DNA from: Nostoc sp. UHCC 0702
Lineage (GTDB): Bacteria > Cyanobacteriota > Cyanobacteriia > Cyanobacteriales > Nostocaceae
Direction of reading: 5' to 3'
Length of the DNA: 64,000 nt
NCBI GenBank assembly: GCA_017164015.1
Contig: CP071065.1
Coordinates: 7,221,501 to 7,285,500, forward strand
Both the position numbers and the translations under genes were made by a program. The notes under the pieces are model-generated. The model was given only the letters and a program-made list of their open reading frames with translations, did no database searches and had not been told where the DNA came from. Of this stretch, positions 43,166 to 53,074 are shown one piece after another (positions within the stretch are counted from its first letter, which is position 1; the number at the start of each line of letters is the position of its first letter).

Positions 43166-46100
43166 ATGTCAATGCTACAGTACCCGCTTTATGACTTTCT
43201 GGCAACCGTACCAAGCTGCGTTGAAACAAGTACTCTGACAGTGGTGTTGGAGATTTTTGAGAAACAGCAGTGCGATCGCTTAGTAATAGTAAACCAGCAA
43301 CAATGCCCTGTAGGGTTGCTGTATTTAGCCCGGTTAACCCAAAAATTGTTGGCAGCCGCTAGTGGTGAGCCTTTAAACTTACACCAGCCACTGTCAAATT
43401 GGGGTCAAAACCTGATTGAACCAATACAAACATTACTCGCAGGCGATCGTGTTGAGCAATTTAGCCTGTTTTTACGTCACCAACAAAGCCATACGAACAA
43501 AAACTTAGATTGGGCACTCATTGACATAGATGGTAAATTTTTGGGGCTAGTGGATAGTCAACGGCTGTTAGGATTGTTGGTTAAGGAAAAAGCAGCAATT
43601 GGAGCAGTAGAAAGCTTATATTCAACAGCCCAAAAGACAGCTCATAATTTTAGCCCAGAGCCTGTAGACACTGCCAACAAACGTCATGCTGGTGTGAAAA
43701 CTTACTGGCGATCGCACAGGGCAAAAATCAACGAACCATCAGTACACAAGCCATTGGTACAATTGTTGGAACACTTGCCTTGGCCTTTGATGTTGCAAAC
43801 CAGTACTGGTGAGGTAGTCACACAAAATCCCGCCTGGTGGCAGCAACTGGGAGCATTAAAAGATCCCGAAGGAGTCCGGCAACAGGTAGAAGCAATCCTG
43901 ACTCCCGTGCTTGCTAAACAACCAGAATACGCCAGTCCTAAAGCAGCCCAACTTAATCATACTATATGTAGTTGGGAATATGAGCATGGGAAAGAAGCAC
44001 AATCCATGCCCATGAAACTTCATACTGAAGAATATCACTTCTCCCCCAAGCATGAAGCCCCCCTACCAGAACAGCCAGCAGCTGCGGATACTACATCCAG
44101 TCGTTGCTTTTTAGATAGCCAAATGGGTACTTGTACCTGTATTGTCGAAGTGCAAAACGGTCAGGAGCGAGTTTGGCAATTTGTCAAAATCCCCTTAGAT
44201 AGTCCTGAATTAAAACTAAAATCACTAGACTCGCATACACGCCTGACACCTGGGCACCGAGCAGTAGGCACTGATGACCTATGGTTAGTTTTAGCCACTG
44301 ATGTGACTGAGCAACAGCAGCTTTGTAAAGAACTAGCAGCCAAGAATGCTGATCTGATTCAACTCAATCGGTTAAAAGATGAGTTTTTAGCTTGTATCAG
44401 TCATGAACTGAAAACTCCCCTGACAGCTGTTTTGGGATTATCGCGGTTACTTGTGGATCAGCAGTTAGGAAAACTTAACGAACGTCAAGCGCGTTATGCC
44501 GGACTGATTCATCAAAGTGGACGACATCTCATGAGTGTGGTCAATGACATTTTGGATTTGACCCGCATGGAAACCGGACAAATGGAACTGACCCCAGTAC
44601 CAGTGAAAATTCGTGCCGTGTGCGATCGCGCCCTATCCGAAGCACAAGCTGTCCACAATCAGTCTACCAAAACAACATCCACCAACGAATCTGAAACTGG
44701 ACGTTCATCATCTCCCGAATTCACTTTTTCCGTTGAACCAGGTTTAGACCAGATTGTCGCAGACGAATTGCGCTTGCGGCAAATGCTCATACATCTGCTT
44801 TCCAACGCCTTTAAATTCACCGAAACATCTGGCGAAATTGGTTTGCGGGTAAGTCGTTGGGAAGGATGGATTGCCTTTACAGTTTGGGACACAGGTATTG
44901 GTATTCCTGAACACCAGCAACACTTAATCTTCCAAAAATTCCAGCAGTTGGAAAATCCCCTCACCCGTCAGTTTGAAGGCACCGGTCTGGGACTGGTTTT
45001 AACCAGGGCCTTAGCCCGCCTGCACGGAGGTGATGTCAGCTTCCTGTCTCGTGAAGGTAAAGGTAGCCAGTTTACACTGCTTTTACCGCCTAGTCCCCCG
45101 ACAACAGGGTTCAACGAGTCAGAAATCGCAAGTAGAACAGATAAAGATTCCCAAAATCTCAACACACAAAGAGCTACAATTTCGGCACGTCAACGTGCAA
45201 ATGCTACCGCCCAGCATCATCCCACTGGTTCCCAACGCTTAGTACTCGTGGTCGAGGCTGTAGCTAGATATATAGAAGATTTAACTGACCAACTCAAAGG
45301 TTTAGGTTATCGGGTAGTAATTGCTCGTTCCGGAACAGAAGCAGTAGAAAAAGCTCGTCGCTTACAACCAAAAGTTATATTCTTGAATCCCTTGTTACCT
45401 CTGTTGTCTGGTTGGGATGTGCTGACCCTACTGAAATCGGACGCTGCAACTCGACATATTTCCGTAGTTGTGACAGCAACCGCAGCTGAAAAAGAGCAGA
45501 CATTTGCCAAGCAAGCCGATGGTTTTCTCAGCTTACCAGTCGAGCTTCAGTCCTTGACACCACTATTAGAAAAGTTATGTGCTACACCAGCAATTTTGCA
45601 ACCAGGGGTAGACAGCAGTGAAAACATCTCCGCTAAAAATCCATTACGAATTCTCAGATTGGTTGATCCGACATTGGAGTCAATCAATCCCCATCCTTCA
45701 TTGCGAGAACATCGGGTGATAGAAGTAGATGACCTAGATCAGGCAGAACTACTGGCTCGTGTTTGGCAGTTTGATGTAATTTTGCTGGATGTAGAAAATT
45801 CTCTGGCACATACTTACCTGCAACAGTTTACTCAGCATCCTCGATTGGCTGCTTTACCCTTAGTAACTTGTGATGTTGCAACTACCCTGACAGCTTCTCA
45901 AATTCCTGGGCTGTCTGTGTTTCCTTGTTTAACACCTTTGGCTACAGATAACAGCATTCATCCTGGTAAACCAGATCCCCTATTGTCAGTATTGCAAATT
46001 GCATCCGGGGTCTGTTATCCACCCACTATCTTAGTGGTAGATTTGACCATGCTGCACGATTTACCACAGATCAGGCGTAAACAAGCCAAGGGTTATCGCA

Positions 46101-46561
46101 CAACAAAAAACTCTTCACTCAGTAGTGAGACTGCTGAACGCGGTTCTGAGTGGTTCCAAGCTTTAATTCAGTATCTACAAACAGCTGGCTTAAAAGCAGC
46201 GATGGGAAATTGTTGGGCAGAAGTGCTACAACAAATTCGCCACCAAAGCGTTGACTTACTGCTGATTTGCTTAGGAGAATCATCCATTCATAAAGAACTG
46301 GTCAAAGCACTAAAGGTATTAGGAGATTTACCTTTCGATTTGCCACCAATTGTGGTCATAGACCAGAGATTAAACCCCATAGAAATAAATTCCCCATCTG
46401 ATATTTTACATTCACAAAAGAAAAAAACTGGATTAGAGTCAATAGAAAATGTTTTAAGTGCGATCGCTGCTCAAATATTGCCTCGCTCAATATCAATGGA
46501 AGACTTATTAAGTCATATCAATCAAGCTCTAGCTGTCAAATGTATATATGAAAAATCTTGA
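43166..46561 (+). CDS. Hybrid sensor histidine kinase with degenerate receivers, divergent from kai
   Basis: 1131 residues. CBS-like pair at 1-150 (LTVVLEIFEKQQCDRLVIVN, then WALIDIDGKFLGLVD), a linker and PAS-like part (about 190-395), HisKA with FLACISHELKTPLTAVLG (His about 412), HATPase with LIHLLSNAFKFTE, VWDTGIGIPE and GTGLGLVLTRAL. Three receiver-like segments follow: the first has Asn (VIFLNPLLP) in place of the phosphoacceptor Asp and lacks the Lys-Pro, the second keeps FDVILLDVEN, and the third (LLLICLGES) has none. A membrane anchor is absent, so it is cytosolic. Position beside kaiABC suggests possible clock input or output. Confidence 0.85.
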   Translation: MSMLQYPLYDFLATVPSCVETSTLTVVLEIFEKQQCDRLVIVNQQQCPVGLLYLARLTQKLLAAASGEPLNLHQPLSNWGQNLIEPIQTLLAGDRVEQFSLFLRHQQSHTNKNLDWALIDIDGKFLGLVDSQRLLGLLVKEKAAIGAVESLYSTAQKTAHNFSPEPVDTANKRHAGVKTYWRSHRAKINEPSVHKPLVQLLEHLPWPLMLQTSTGEVVTQNPAWWQQLGALKDPEGVRQQVEAILTPVLAKQPEYASPKAAQLNHTICSWEYEHGKEAQSMPMKLHTEEYHFSPKHEAPLPEQPAAADTTSSRCFLDSQMGTCTCIVEVQNGQERVWQFVKIPLDSPELKLKSLDSHTRLTPGHRAVGTDDLWLVLATDVTEQQQLCKELAAKNADLIQLNRLKDEFLACISHELKTPLTAVLGLSRLLVDQQLGKLNERQARYAGLIHQSGRHLMSVVNDILDLTRMETGQMELTPVPVKIRAVCDRALSEAQAVHNQSTKTTSTNESETGRSSSPEFTFSVEPGLDQIVADELRLRQMLIHLLSNAFKFTETSGEIGLRVSRWEGWIAFTVWDTGIGIPEHQQHLIFQKFQQLENPLTRQFEGTGLGLVLTRALARLHGGDVSFLSREGKGSQFTLLLPPSPPTTGFNESEIASRTDKDSQNLNTQRATISARQRANATAQHHPTGSQRLVLVVEAVARYIEDLTDQLKGLGYRVVIARSGTEAVEKARRLQPKVIFLNPLLPLLSGWDVLTLLKSDAATRHISVVVTATAAEKEQTFAKQADGFLSLPVELQSLTPLLEKLCATPAILQPGVDSSENISAKNPLRILRLVDPTLESINPHPSLREHRVIEVDDLDQAELLARVWQFDVILLDVENSLAHTYLQQFTQHPRLAALPLVTCDVATTLTASQIPGLSVFPCLTPLATDNSIHPGKPDPLLSVLQIASGVCYPPTILVVDLTMLHDLPQIRRKQAKGYRTTKNSSLSSETAERGSEWFQALIQYLQTAGLKAAMGNCWAEVLQQIRHQSVDLLLICLGESSIHKELVKALKVLGDLPFDLPPIVVIDQRLNPIEINSPSDILHSQKKKTGLESIENVLSAIAAQILPRSISMEDLLSHINQALAVKCIYEKS

Positions 46562-46784
46562 TGGGAATGGGGACTGGGGACTGGGGACTGGGTAATGGGT
46601 GATGGGTAATGGGTGATGGGTGATGGGTGATGGGTGATGGGTGATGGGTAATGGGTAATGGGTAATGGGTAATGGGTAATACCAATTCCCAATTCCCAAT
46701 TACCAATTCCCAATTACCAATTCCCAATTACCAATTCCCAATTCCCAATTCCCAATTACCAATTCCCAATTCCCAATTCCCAAT
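46562..46784. repeat. GGGTGATGGGTAAT and CCAATTCCCAATTA tandem arrays
   Basis: Two back-to-back arrays: TGGGTAA/TGGGTGA heptamers (46598-46680) and ACCAATTCCCAATT units (46680-46784). They fill the space between the convergent hybrid kinase and GT39 genes. Confidence 0.9.
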
Positions 46785-48806
46785 TTATGATATGTTTAAT
46801 TTCTGACTTTTCATTTTCTTAAAAGAAACTCTAATCAACTGATAAGCACCTTTAGCCGCTAAATTCTCATAATAATCTGGCTGCAAATCCATTTTGACAA
46901 TGTTTTTTTGCTCACCCAAAATCAGTAATGAGTTAGGCTTGACTGGCTCAGCAGCCTGTTTATCAATCAGAGCTACAGCATCTCTGGTAAATTTGATAAA
47001 ATTTACTTTTTTTTGAGAGTAAAAAACTACACTTGGCTTTTTGAAGCCAACCATGATTAATTCTTCATTTGGTTGTTGTACTTGTCCTACAGCCACAGAT
47101 AACTCTCTTAAAGGTCGCTGACGTTCATGATCCATCAAAAATGCAGTGGGCATTAAGATAAAGCTCAAAAATGCCACGAATACCAGCAAATTCACGGCAA
47201 TAATAGAGTGCCAACGGCGAATAATGATTAAAAATGCCATGATTACGGCACTAGAAAGCAAAATCCAACCTCCCCGTGTTGGTAAACCGGAATTTTGAAT
47301 GAGTAAGCGAAAGTCCGGTGCAGCTTGATCGTTACCTAATAACTGGGATAGGTGAAACATTGCTACTGCCAATGCTGTTAAAAACACGACATTTAGCCAA
47401 CTACTCCAGAAAAGTGAGGGGGATGTGGTTCGACTCCCTTCGACTCCGCTCAGGGCAAGTCGCTCACCAACCGGGGATGAGAGCGATGGGGTGATTAATT
47501 TTTCTTCTGTTATTTTTGTTACATAGTTATTGTCTTGGAAGAAGTCACTCCACAACAGCGCTACCAACATAGCTGCTGCTGGCATTAAAGGTAAAACGTA
47601 GCTGGGGAGTTTGGTGACAGCCACAGTAAAAAAGCCAAAGACTACTAAAAACCAGATGCTGACAAATAAGCCCAATTGCTGAGAACGTTCTTGGTTGCGC
47701 CAGTGCGATCGCTGCCATAACTTCAGCCTCACCAATGCTACTGGTAAATATACGGAATAAGGCGCAAAGCCAAGTAGTACTACAATATAGTAAAAGTACC
47801 AGGGAGCAGAATGACCATTAACTACTTCTGTAAAGCGTTCCAGGTTGTGATAACCAAAAAAGGAGTTAATATAATTCCAACCATTGCGCCAAATTACTAA
47901 CAAATACCAGGGGACTGATAAAGCTAAAATAATTATTAGCCCTAACAGAAAGCGCATTTCTCGCAATACTTCTCGGAACTTGCCCACATACAGCAAAAAA
48001 GCAAGAACAATTACCCCAGGCAAAACAATTCCTACTGGGCCTTTAGTTAAAATCGCCCCAGCAATCAACACATAAAAAGCTAAATACCATCTATTAGGGA
48101 ATGGGGACTGGTGAGTCAGCGCGGTCTTGGGGGTTTCCCCCATGAGCGACTGACGAACCCCGAAGGGGTGATTGGGTACTGGGAATTGGGAGTATTTTTG
48201 CCCAGTCCCCAGTCCCTTATCCCCAGTCCCCAGTCCTGCGTATCCTAAAAAAAAGCATAATAAGGCTGATGCCATGCACCCTGTTAGTAGCATGTCTGAT
48301 ACACCGGTTCTTCCCCAAACAATCATTTCAGGATTGAATGCCATCAAAGCGGCTGCTAGAGCAGGAGTTAAATAACGGCGGGTAGGGCGTGAAACTTGCT
48401 CTAATTCGTCTGATTTTGCCAGATGCCACTCTAATGTGTAAAAGGCTAAACTAATAACTACGATCGCAGCGATCGCACTTGGCAAACGTACCGCCCACTC
48501 ATTCACGCCAATAATTGCATAGGCGATCGCTTGACACCAATAAATTAAAGCAGGTTTATCAAAACGAGTTTCGCCATTAAAAAAAGGAGTGATCCAATCA
48601 CCTGTCACCAACATTTGACGGGAAGCTTCGGCAAACAGTGGCTCTGTTTCATCAATCAAGCCAATGTTACCCAAATTCCACCCAAAAGCTAGCCAACCAA
48701 TCAAAATTAACCACAGAATTGATGCAGTCACAGCAAGGGCCGGACGCCTAATTATATTGTTGAACCACTGGCCAACAGTACGAGGAACACTCAATTTCGT
48801 TCTCAT
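46785..48806 (-). CDS. GT39-family glycosyltransferase (ArnT-like)
   Basis: 673 residues, polytopic. The conserved acidic loop after the first helix ([19 protein letters not shown]) and [13 protein letters not shown], then [11 protein letters not shown], identify the dolichyl-phosphate-mannose-protein/ArnT family. It transfers a sugar from a polyprenyl-phosphate donor to a lipid or protein on the outer side of the inner membrane. Residues 188-238 are encoded by intergenic-type repeats (see 48090-48240), and a second repeat-derived piece ([14 protein letters not shown]) lies at about 450-463. The frame remains open, so these inserts are tolerated in extramembrane loops. Confidence 0.82.
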   Translation of the reverse strand: MRTKLSVPRTVGQWFNNIIRRPALAVTASILWLILIGWLAFGWNLGNIGLIDETEPLFAEASRQMLVTGDWITPFFNGETRFDKPALIYWCQAIAYAIIGVNEWAVRLPSAIAAIVVISLAFYTLEWHLAKSDELEQVSRPTRRYLTPALAAALMAFNPEMIVWGRTGVSDMLLTGCMASALLCFFLGYAGLGTGDKGLGTGQKYSQFPVPNHPFGVRQSLMGETPKTALTHQSPFPNRWYLAFYVLIAGAILTKGPVGIVLPGVIVLAFLLYVGKFREVLREMRFLLGLIIILALSVPWYLLVIWRNGWNYINSFFGYHNLERFTEVVNGHSAPWYFYYIVVLLGFAPYSVYLPVALVRLKLWQRSHWRNQERSQQLGLFVSIWFLVVFGFFTVAVTKLPSYVLPLMPAAAMLVALLWSDFFQDNNYVTKITEEKLITPSLSSPVGERLALSGVEGSRTTSPSLFWSSWLNVVFLTALAVAMFHLSQLLGNDQAAPDFRLLIQNSGLPTRGGWILLSSAVIMAFLIIIRRWHSIIAVNLLVFVAFLSFILMPTAFLMDHERQRPLRELSVAVGQVQQPNEELIMVGFKKPSVVFYSQKKVNFIKFTRDAVALIDKQAAEPVKPNSLLILGEQKNIVKMDLQPDYYENLAAKGAYQLIRVSFKKMKSQKLNIS
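48090..48240 (-). repeat. Repeat insertion translated inside the GT39 gene
   Basis: The segment carries GGGGACTGG-type units on both sides of a CTTGGGGGTTTCCCCCATGAG palindrome. It is translated in frame as [18 protein letters not shown], then [16 protein letters not shown]. The flanking protein sequence (CFFLGYAG before, [12 protein letters not shown] after) is normal GT39 membrane sequence. Confidence 0.8.
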
Positions 48807-48893
48807 TATTATCAGTCAATAGTCAATAGTCAACAGTTAAACGTCACTAGTCAATAGTCGTTGACTAACTATGTTTTGTTCTTTGTCATCGTA

Positions 48894-49020
48894 TTGGGTA
48901 CTGGGGATTGGGTACTGGGGATTGGGTACTGGGGATTGGGTACTGGGGATTGGGTACTGGGGATTGGGTACTGGGGATTGGGTACTGGGGATTGGGTACT
49001 GGGGATTAGGTACTGGGGAG
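48894..49020. repeat. 14-bp tandem array TGGGTACTGGGGAT
   Basis: About nine units of 14 bp between the GT39 gene and the lipoprotein gene. Perfect copies without spacers, so not a CRISPR array. Confidence 0.9.
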
Positions 49021-49044
49021 AGGAAAAAACCTTTCCTCACTCCC

Positions 49045-49159
49045 CAGTCCCCAGTTGACTATTGACCACTGACCATTGACCATTGACCACTGACCATTGA
49101 CCACTGACCATTGACCATTGACCATTGACCATTGACCATTGATCATTGACTATTGACTA
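49045..49159. repeat. ACCATTGACCACTG-type tandem array
   Basis: Heptameric TTGACCA/CTGACCA units (about 14) running into the stop codon of the lipoprotein gene. Confidence 0.85.
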
Positions 49160-49782
49160 AGCACCAACAACCATTCTCGCTTTTGAGAGTTCCAACTAGG
49201 TAAGGGAGTTTCCCCAACAACATATGGCCCCCAGTAGCGACGAGTACCGTCTTGCGCGAATGCAACTAAAATATCTCCCTTCTCCAGCTTTAAGTTTCCA
49301 TTAGGCAAAGAGAGAATCAATCCCTTGTCACTACCTTCTTTGGGATCAAAATCCCAATGAGCTGGTACATCATAGCTCGTTTTTCCAGCACCAGAGCCTT
49401 TCACCGTTGTTTGCCGTGCAAGCATTGCCAACCGTACAGGCTGATCTGTTTGATTGCTCATTCGTAAAGTCCCTAGATCCTTAGCATTGCCAGCTTTCCC
49501 TTGACGATATGCCAAAATGGGAGCGGTCTTACTACTATCAGGCTCTACTTTGTTGGTAAGAGTAGTTGCTGAATTAGAGATATTAGCTAAATTGTCTGTT
49601 TGATCTGAAATTGGAGATACGGGATTATTCAACAAATCAGGCGTGTCATTAGATACCAGAGAATCTGACTCTGGATTAGTGGACTCAAAAGACACACTCA
49701 GCCCTAAGCATCCAGCTAGTAACCCAAGCAGCCCTAACAAACAAGCTGTAATAGCAGCGTTGCGATACACTGAGGATTTCAT
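49150..49782 (-). CDS. Putative lipoprotein
   Basis: 210 residues. The signal peptide CLLGLLGLLAGC ends in a lipobox (LAGC), predicting lipid anchoring. A Ser/Asn/Asp-rich linker (about 30-85) precedes a domain with APILAYRQGKAGNAKDLGTL, QPVRLAMLARQT and KLEKGDILVAFAQDGTRRYW. I do not recognise the family; conserved in cyanobacteria by appearance. Its last codons abut the tandem array to the left. Confidence 0.6.
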   Translation of the reverse strand: MKSSVYRNAAITACLLGLLGLLAGCLGLSVSFESTNPESDSLVSNDTPDLLNNPVSPISDQTDNLANISNSATTLTNKVEPDSSKTAPILAYRQGKAGNAKDLGTLRMSNQTDQPVRLAMLARQTTVKGSGAGKTSYDVPAHWDFDPKEGSDKGLILSLPNGNLKLEKGDILVAFAQDGTRRYWGPYVVGETPLPSWNSQKREWLLVLSQ

Positions 49783-50399
49783 ATTGATAGTTATAAGAAA
49801 TAAGTATTTTTCTAGGCTTGACCAAATAGTAGCCTATTCTTCAAAAGTGGCAATCATCAAAGTTACCTACTCGCCTACTCCAGAATGTCGTAGAATTATG
49901 GACAGCAATGTATCAGAAATATCATTTTTAGCAAAAACCATTAGCAAGAATAGTTACCTTGCTTCTCGACTAAAAAGTGGTGTAAATTCTTGATTATTCG
50001 TGATATTTTGCTGGTTTTAACGAAGCAGCCAGAAAAATCTGATACAAAAATAGCAAATTGATTCGTAGAAACACAAAAGAAAACTGTTGTGAGCAAAGTA
50101 TTATGAACAACAAGGTATCTTTTGTCAAAGTTCCAAATTTATCTGGTGAGTATTTTTAATATTTCTTCACAATTACCTTGCAAATTGGCATCTCTAGTAT
50201 AAAAATAGTTCATGAAATCTTGACTAAAGAAGTCTAGAGTTTACAGGATAAGGAATAAAGCAAGAACTTATCGATACATGCCTCACGAGCAAGTGTGGTG
50301 CAAAAATCAGATTTTACCGTATTGATACCTGAAATTTTTACATAATGGAGTAATTTGATACTTCATATTCGTTCTCAGCAATTCCCTTGGTGTCTATTG
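49783..50399. other. Gene-free interval
   Basis: About 600 bp. A 116-codon plus-strand ORF (49643-49993) mostly overlaps the lipoprotein gene antisense and is not supported. Otherwise AT-rich with no repeat or RNA gene recognised. Confidence 0.5.
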
Positions 50400-50732
50400 A
50401 TGCAAAACACTCGTTTAAATAACTTGTTCGATGCCATTGCTAGAAGCTTAGGACAATGGTTTTTAAATCCTTGGCGACGCCTATCGCTATTAATAATTAG
50501 TTTTTTGTTCGGCTTTTTTCTAGGATCAGCTATTTCGACTTCAGCAGGACAAAAGGCGGAATTAGACCTTTGGGCAGCTGCAATTTTAGTGCTGTTTACG
50601 GAGGTTACTAGTAGGATATTTTATAGTAAGAGCTTTTTTGTCAAGCGATCGCTGCTTTTAGAATCACTAAATATTCTGAAATTAGGTTTAACCTACAGCC
50701 TGTTTGTGGAAGCCTTTAAACTAGGTTCGTGA
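50400..50732 (+). CDS. ycf20: Ycf20/DUF565 family protein
   Basis: 110 residues from ATG 50400; the ATG at 50355 adds an unlikely N-terminus. The family opening is MQNTRLNNLFDAIARSLGQW, followed by FLNPWRRLSLLIISFLFGFF and FLGSAISTSAGQKAELD. Two or three hydrophobic helices. Chloroplast Ycf20 has a role in photoprotection in algae; the cyanobacterial role is unclear. Lies 22 bp before the glycerate kinase gene, so the two may share a transcript. Confidence 0.8.
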   Translation: MQNTRLNNLFDAIARSLGQWFLNPWRRLSLLIISFLFGFFLGSAISTSAGQKAELDLWAAAILVLFTEVTSRIFYSKSFFVKRSLLLESLNILKLGLTYSLFVEAFKLGS

Positions 50733-50754
50733 TTGCTGTTGTCGAGGTTAACAA

Positions 50755-51801
50755 ATGAATTCGTGGCTAGCTAAAATTTTGATCGCGGATACCGCACAAA
50801 CAACTTGGCTTCAGCAAGCACGAGTCGCGACGCTAGCAAATACTTTCAAGGCGAAAGCTTTTGGTATTACACCTGCAAATGTAGATGAAGTCATACAGAT
50901 GCGATCGCATTTACTCAAATCTGTAATGCCAGCTTTTAGCCAATTCTGCCAAACTAGTCTGCATGTGCCACCCGAAGAAATGCTAGAGGTATTGTGGGAT
51001 TTGTGGCTACCTCTGGCGATGAGACTAGCATCGCACCGCCAAAAATTGGGGCGTCCCCTGATTCAAGGTATTTTAGGAGGGCAAGGAACAGGTAAAACCA
51101 CAATGTGCCAGGTTCTCACCTTGATACTTCAACAGTTGGGATACCGCACCTTAAGCTTGTCTTTAGATGACTTGTATAAAACTTATAGCGATCGCCTGGC
51201 TTTAAAACAACAAGATCCGCGCTTAATTTGGCGCGGGCCACCAGGAACCCACGATATAGATTTAGGTTTAAATTTACTCGATCAGATTCGTCAACGCAAG
51301 AGTCCAGTTATGGTTCCTCGCTTTGATAAATCTGCATACAGCGGTGCAGGCGATCGCACCACCCCAGAAATTGTTACAGATGTAGATATTGTACTGTTTG
51401 AAGGTTGGTTTGTGGGCGTGCGACCAATCGATTCAGATGCATTTAATAGCCCACCACCGCCAATTCTCACAGATGAAGATCAAGCATTTGCCCGTGATAT
51501 GAATCGTCAGCTACACGATTATCTGCCACTGTGGGAACGATTAGACAGCTTAATAGTGCTGTATCCCAATAATTACCGTTATTCTTTGTCATGGCGCAAA
51601 CAAGCAGAACAACAGATGATTGCTGCTGGCAAATCGGGGATGACAGAACAACAGATTGAGGAATTTGTCAATTACTTTTGGCGATCGCTTCACCCAGAAT
51701 TATTCATCAAGCCATTGGTTCAATCAGCCTCAGCAGTTGATTTAGTGATTGAAATTCATCCCGACCATACTTTTGGTGCAGTCCATAGCCATTTCATTTA
51801 A
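50755..51801 (+). CDS. D-glycerate 3-kinase (plant-type GLYK)
   Basis: 348 residues. Walker A is LGGQGTGKTTMCQVL (about 110), followed by LSLSLDDLYKTYSDRLAL and WRGPPGTHDIDLGLNLLD, then VPRFDKSAYSGAGDRT and FEGWFVGVRP, all characteristic of the uridine-kinase-like GLYK family. It phosphorylates D-glycerate to 3-phosphoglycerate, the last step of the photorespiratory glycolate pathway. Cytosolic. The N-terminal 100 residues are the extra domain usual for the cyanobacterial form. Confidence 0.85.
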   Translation: MNSWLAKILIADTAQTTWLQQARVATLANTFKAKAFGITPANVDEVIQMRSHLLKSVMPAFSQFCQTSLHVPPEEMLEVLWDLWLPLAMRLASHRQKLGRPLIQGILGGQGTGKTTMCQVLTLILQQLGYRTLSLSLDDLYKTYSDRLALKQQDPRLIWRGPPGTHDIDLGLNLLDQIRQRKSPVMVPRFDKSAYSGAGDRTTPEIVTDVDIVLFEGWFVGVRPIDSDAFNSPPPPILTDEDQAFARDMNRQLHDYLPLWERLDSLIVLYPNNYRYSLSWRKQAEQQMIAAGKSGMTEQQIEEFVNYFWRSLHPELFIKPLVQSASAVDLVIEIHPDHTFGAVHSHFI

Positions 51802-51863
51802 TTATTTTCCTTAGTTGTAAAGATTAAGCCTGAAGAAGTTGTACTTCATTTGTCAAGTTTTCA

Positions 51864-51882
51864 TTACCAATATAATTGGTAA
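51864..51882. promoter_or_regulatory. Palindrome TTACCAAT-ATA-ATTGGTAA (candidate operator)
   Basis: Perfect 8-bp arms around ATA, 108 bp upstream of the ModA-like gene. A degenerate second site (TTACCAATTATGTAGGTAT, 51913-51931) and a half-site (TTGGTAA, 51944-51950) follow. A similar CCAAC-ATA-GTTGG site lies upstream of the subtilase gene (56124-56136). Confidence 0.5.
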
Positions 51883-51989
51883 AAAAACCTGACTTTGGTA
51901 TGCTTACCTTTATTACCAATTATGTAGGTATAAATTATCAGGGTTGGTAATATTGCCTGACATCCACCTTACGTAGAAGCATTTACAGT

Positions 51990-52916
51990 ATGTTTTTTCT
52001 AGCCCAAAAAAGACGATTCCTCAGTTGGATCGCTGTGGCAGCTGCCAGCTTGGCTCTAGTAATCGGCCTGCCGCTGTTAACCAACCCGACCACCCAAACA
52101 GCACAGGCTACAACTACGCTACGAGTGTATGCGGCTGTTAGCTTAACAGAAGTGCTGCCAGAGATTGAAAGTGCATACAATACAGCTAACCCTAGCTCAG
52201 CGATTAACTTTATCAATACTTTTGATTCTTCTGGTGCCTTACTCAACCAAATAAATCTGGCATCAAACGAGTCAGCGGGGATACCAGAGATTTTTATTTC
52301 TGCGGCTACAACCCAAATGAATAGCTTGCAGAGTGCAGGAAAATTAGCTTCAGGTTGGCCAGTTACCATCGCCACAAATCGTCTAGTCTTGATCAGACCG
52401 AATACACCTACTTCTCCGGCTCCAAGTCCCACTATTTCTACTTTTGACAAACTGACAAACTGTAGCACTTGTAGTCCTACTAGAACAGGCATTAGAGGTA
52501 TTGCTATAGGTGATCCTGCAACTGTCCCCGCAGGAGCTTATGGTAAGCAAGTTCTTGAAAGTACCCTGAGCGGTTGTGGTGCAGGTACTTACAATACACT
52601 TCTCAATAGCACGACTGCTAACAAACTAGTATTTGCTAGCAATGTCCGTAACGTCTTGACGGCAGTGCAAAATAAAACCCTGAGCGGTAACACCATTGAT
52701 GCAGGCATAGTTTACATCACTGATCAGGGGGTTTCCAGTGGTACAGCCCAAACGGCACTTGCCGCGCAAAGTTGTCATAACGCCATTGTATATCCAGCAG
52801 CTGTACTCAGCCGAACTAGCTCTGCCAATTTAACAGCAGCAACTAGTTTTGCTAACTACTTATCAAGTTCCACTGCCAGAACTAAGTTTACTACTCGTGG
52901 ATTTGGTGTGCCTTAA
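51990..52916 (+). CDS. ModA-like periplasmic substrate-binding protein
   Basis: 308 residues. N-terminal signal/anchor (FLSWIAVAAASLALVIGLPL) and then LRVYAAVSLTEVLPEIE, the molybdate-binding ModA opening, FDSSGALLNQI, and PEIFISAATTQMNSLQ. The C-terminal IDAGIVYITDQGV segment fits ModA. It differs from true ModA in a Cys-containing insert (LTNCSTCSPTRTG) and a second Cys pair, so ligand may be another oxyanion. No permease or ATPase genes are adjacent. An operator-like palindrome precedes it and a strong hairpin follows. Confidence 0.7.
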   Translation: MFFLAQKRRFLSWIAVAAASLALVIGLPLLTNPTTQTAQATTTLRVYAAVSLTEVLPEIESAYNTANPSSAINFINTFDSSGALLNQINLASNESAGIPEIFISAATTQMNSLQSAGKLASGWPVTIATNRLVLIRPNTPTSPAPSPTISTFDKLTNCSTCSPTRTGIRGIAIGDPATVPAGAYGKQVLESTLSGCGAGTYNTLLNSTTANKLVFASNVRNVLTAVQNKTLSGNTIDAGIVYITDQGVSSGTAQTALAAQSCHNAIVYPAAVLSRTSSANLTAATSFANYLSSSTARTKFTTRGFGVP

Positions 52917-52950
52917 TGTCAGCTACTCACTGGCGATGAAAGCACTTGTC

Positions 52951-52978
52951 ACAACTGAGGTGAGAGTCTCTCAGTTGT
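52951..52978 (+). terminator. Terminator hairpin after ModA-like gene
   Basis: ACAACTGAG, 10-base loop, CTCAGTTGT. Perfect 9-bp stem 35 bp after the stop codon. Only a short T-run follows. Confidence 0.65.
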
Positions 52979-53074
52979 AATTAGTAGCTTTGATTTCAAG
53001 ATATGTGCGATCGCTTGTTTTTTCACCTCAGTTAAACATTCTCATCAACTTGGAACTATTTGGAGTTAAATCTC

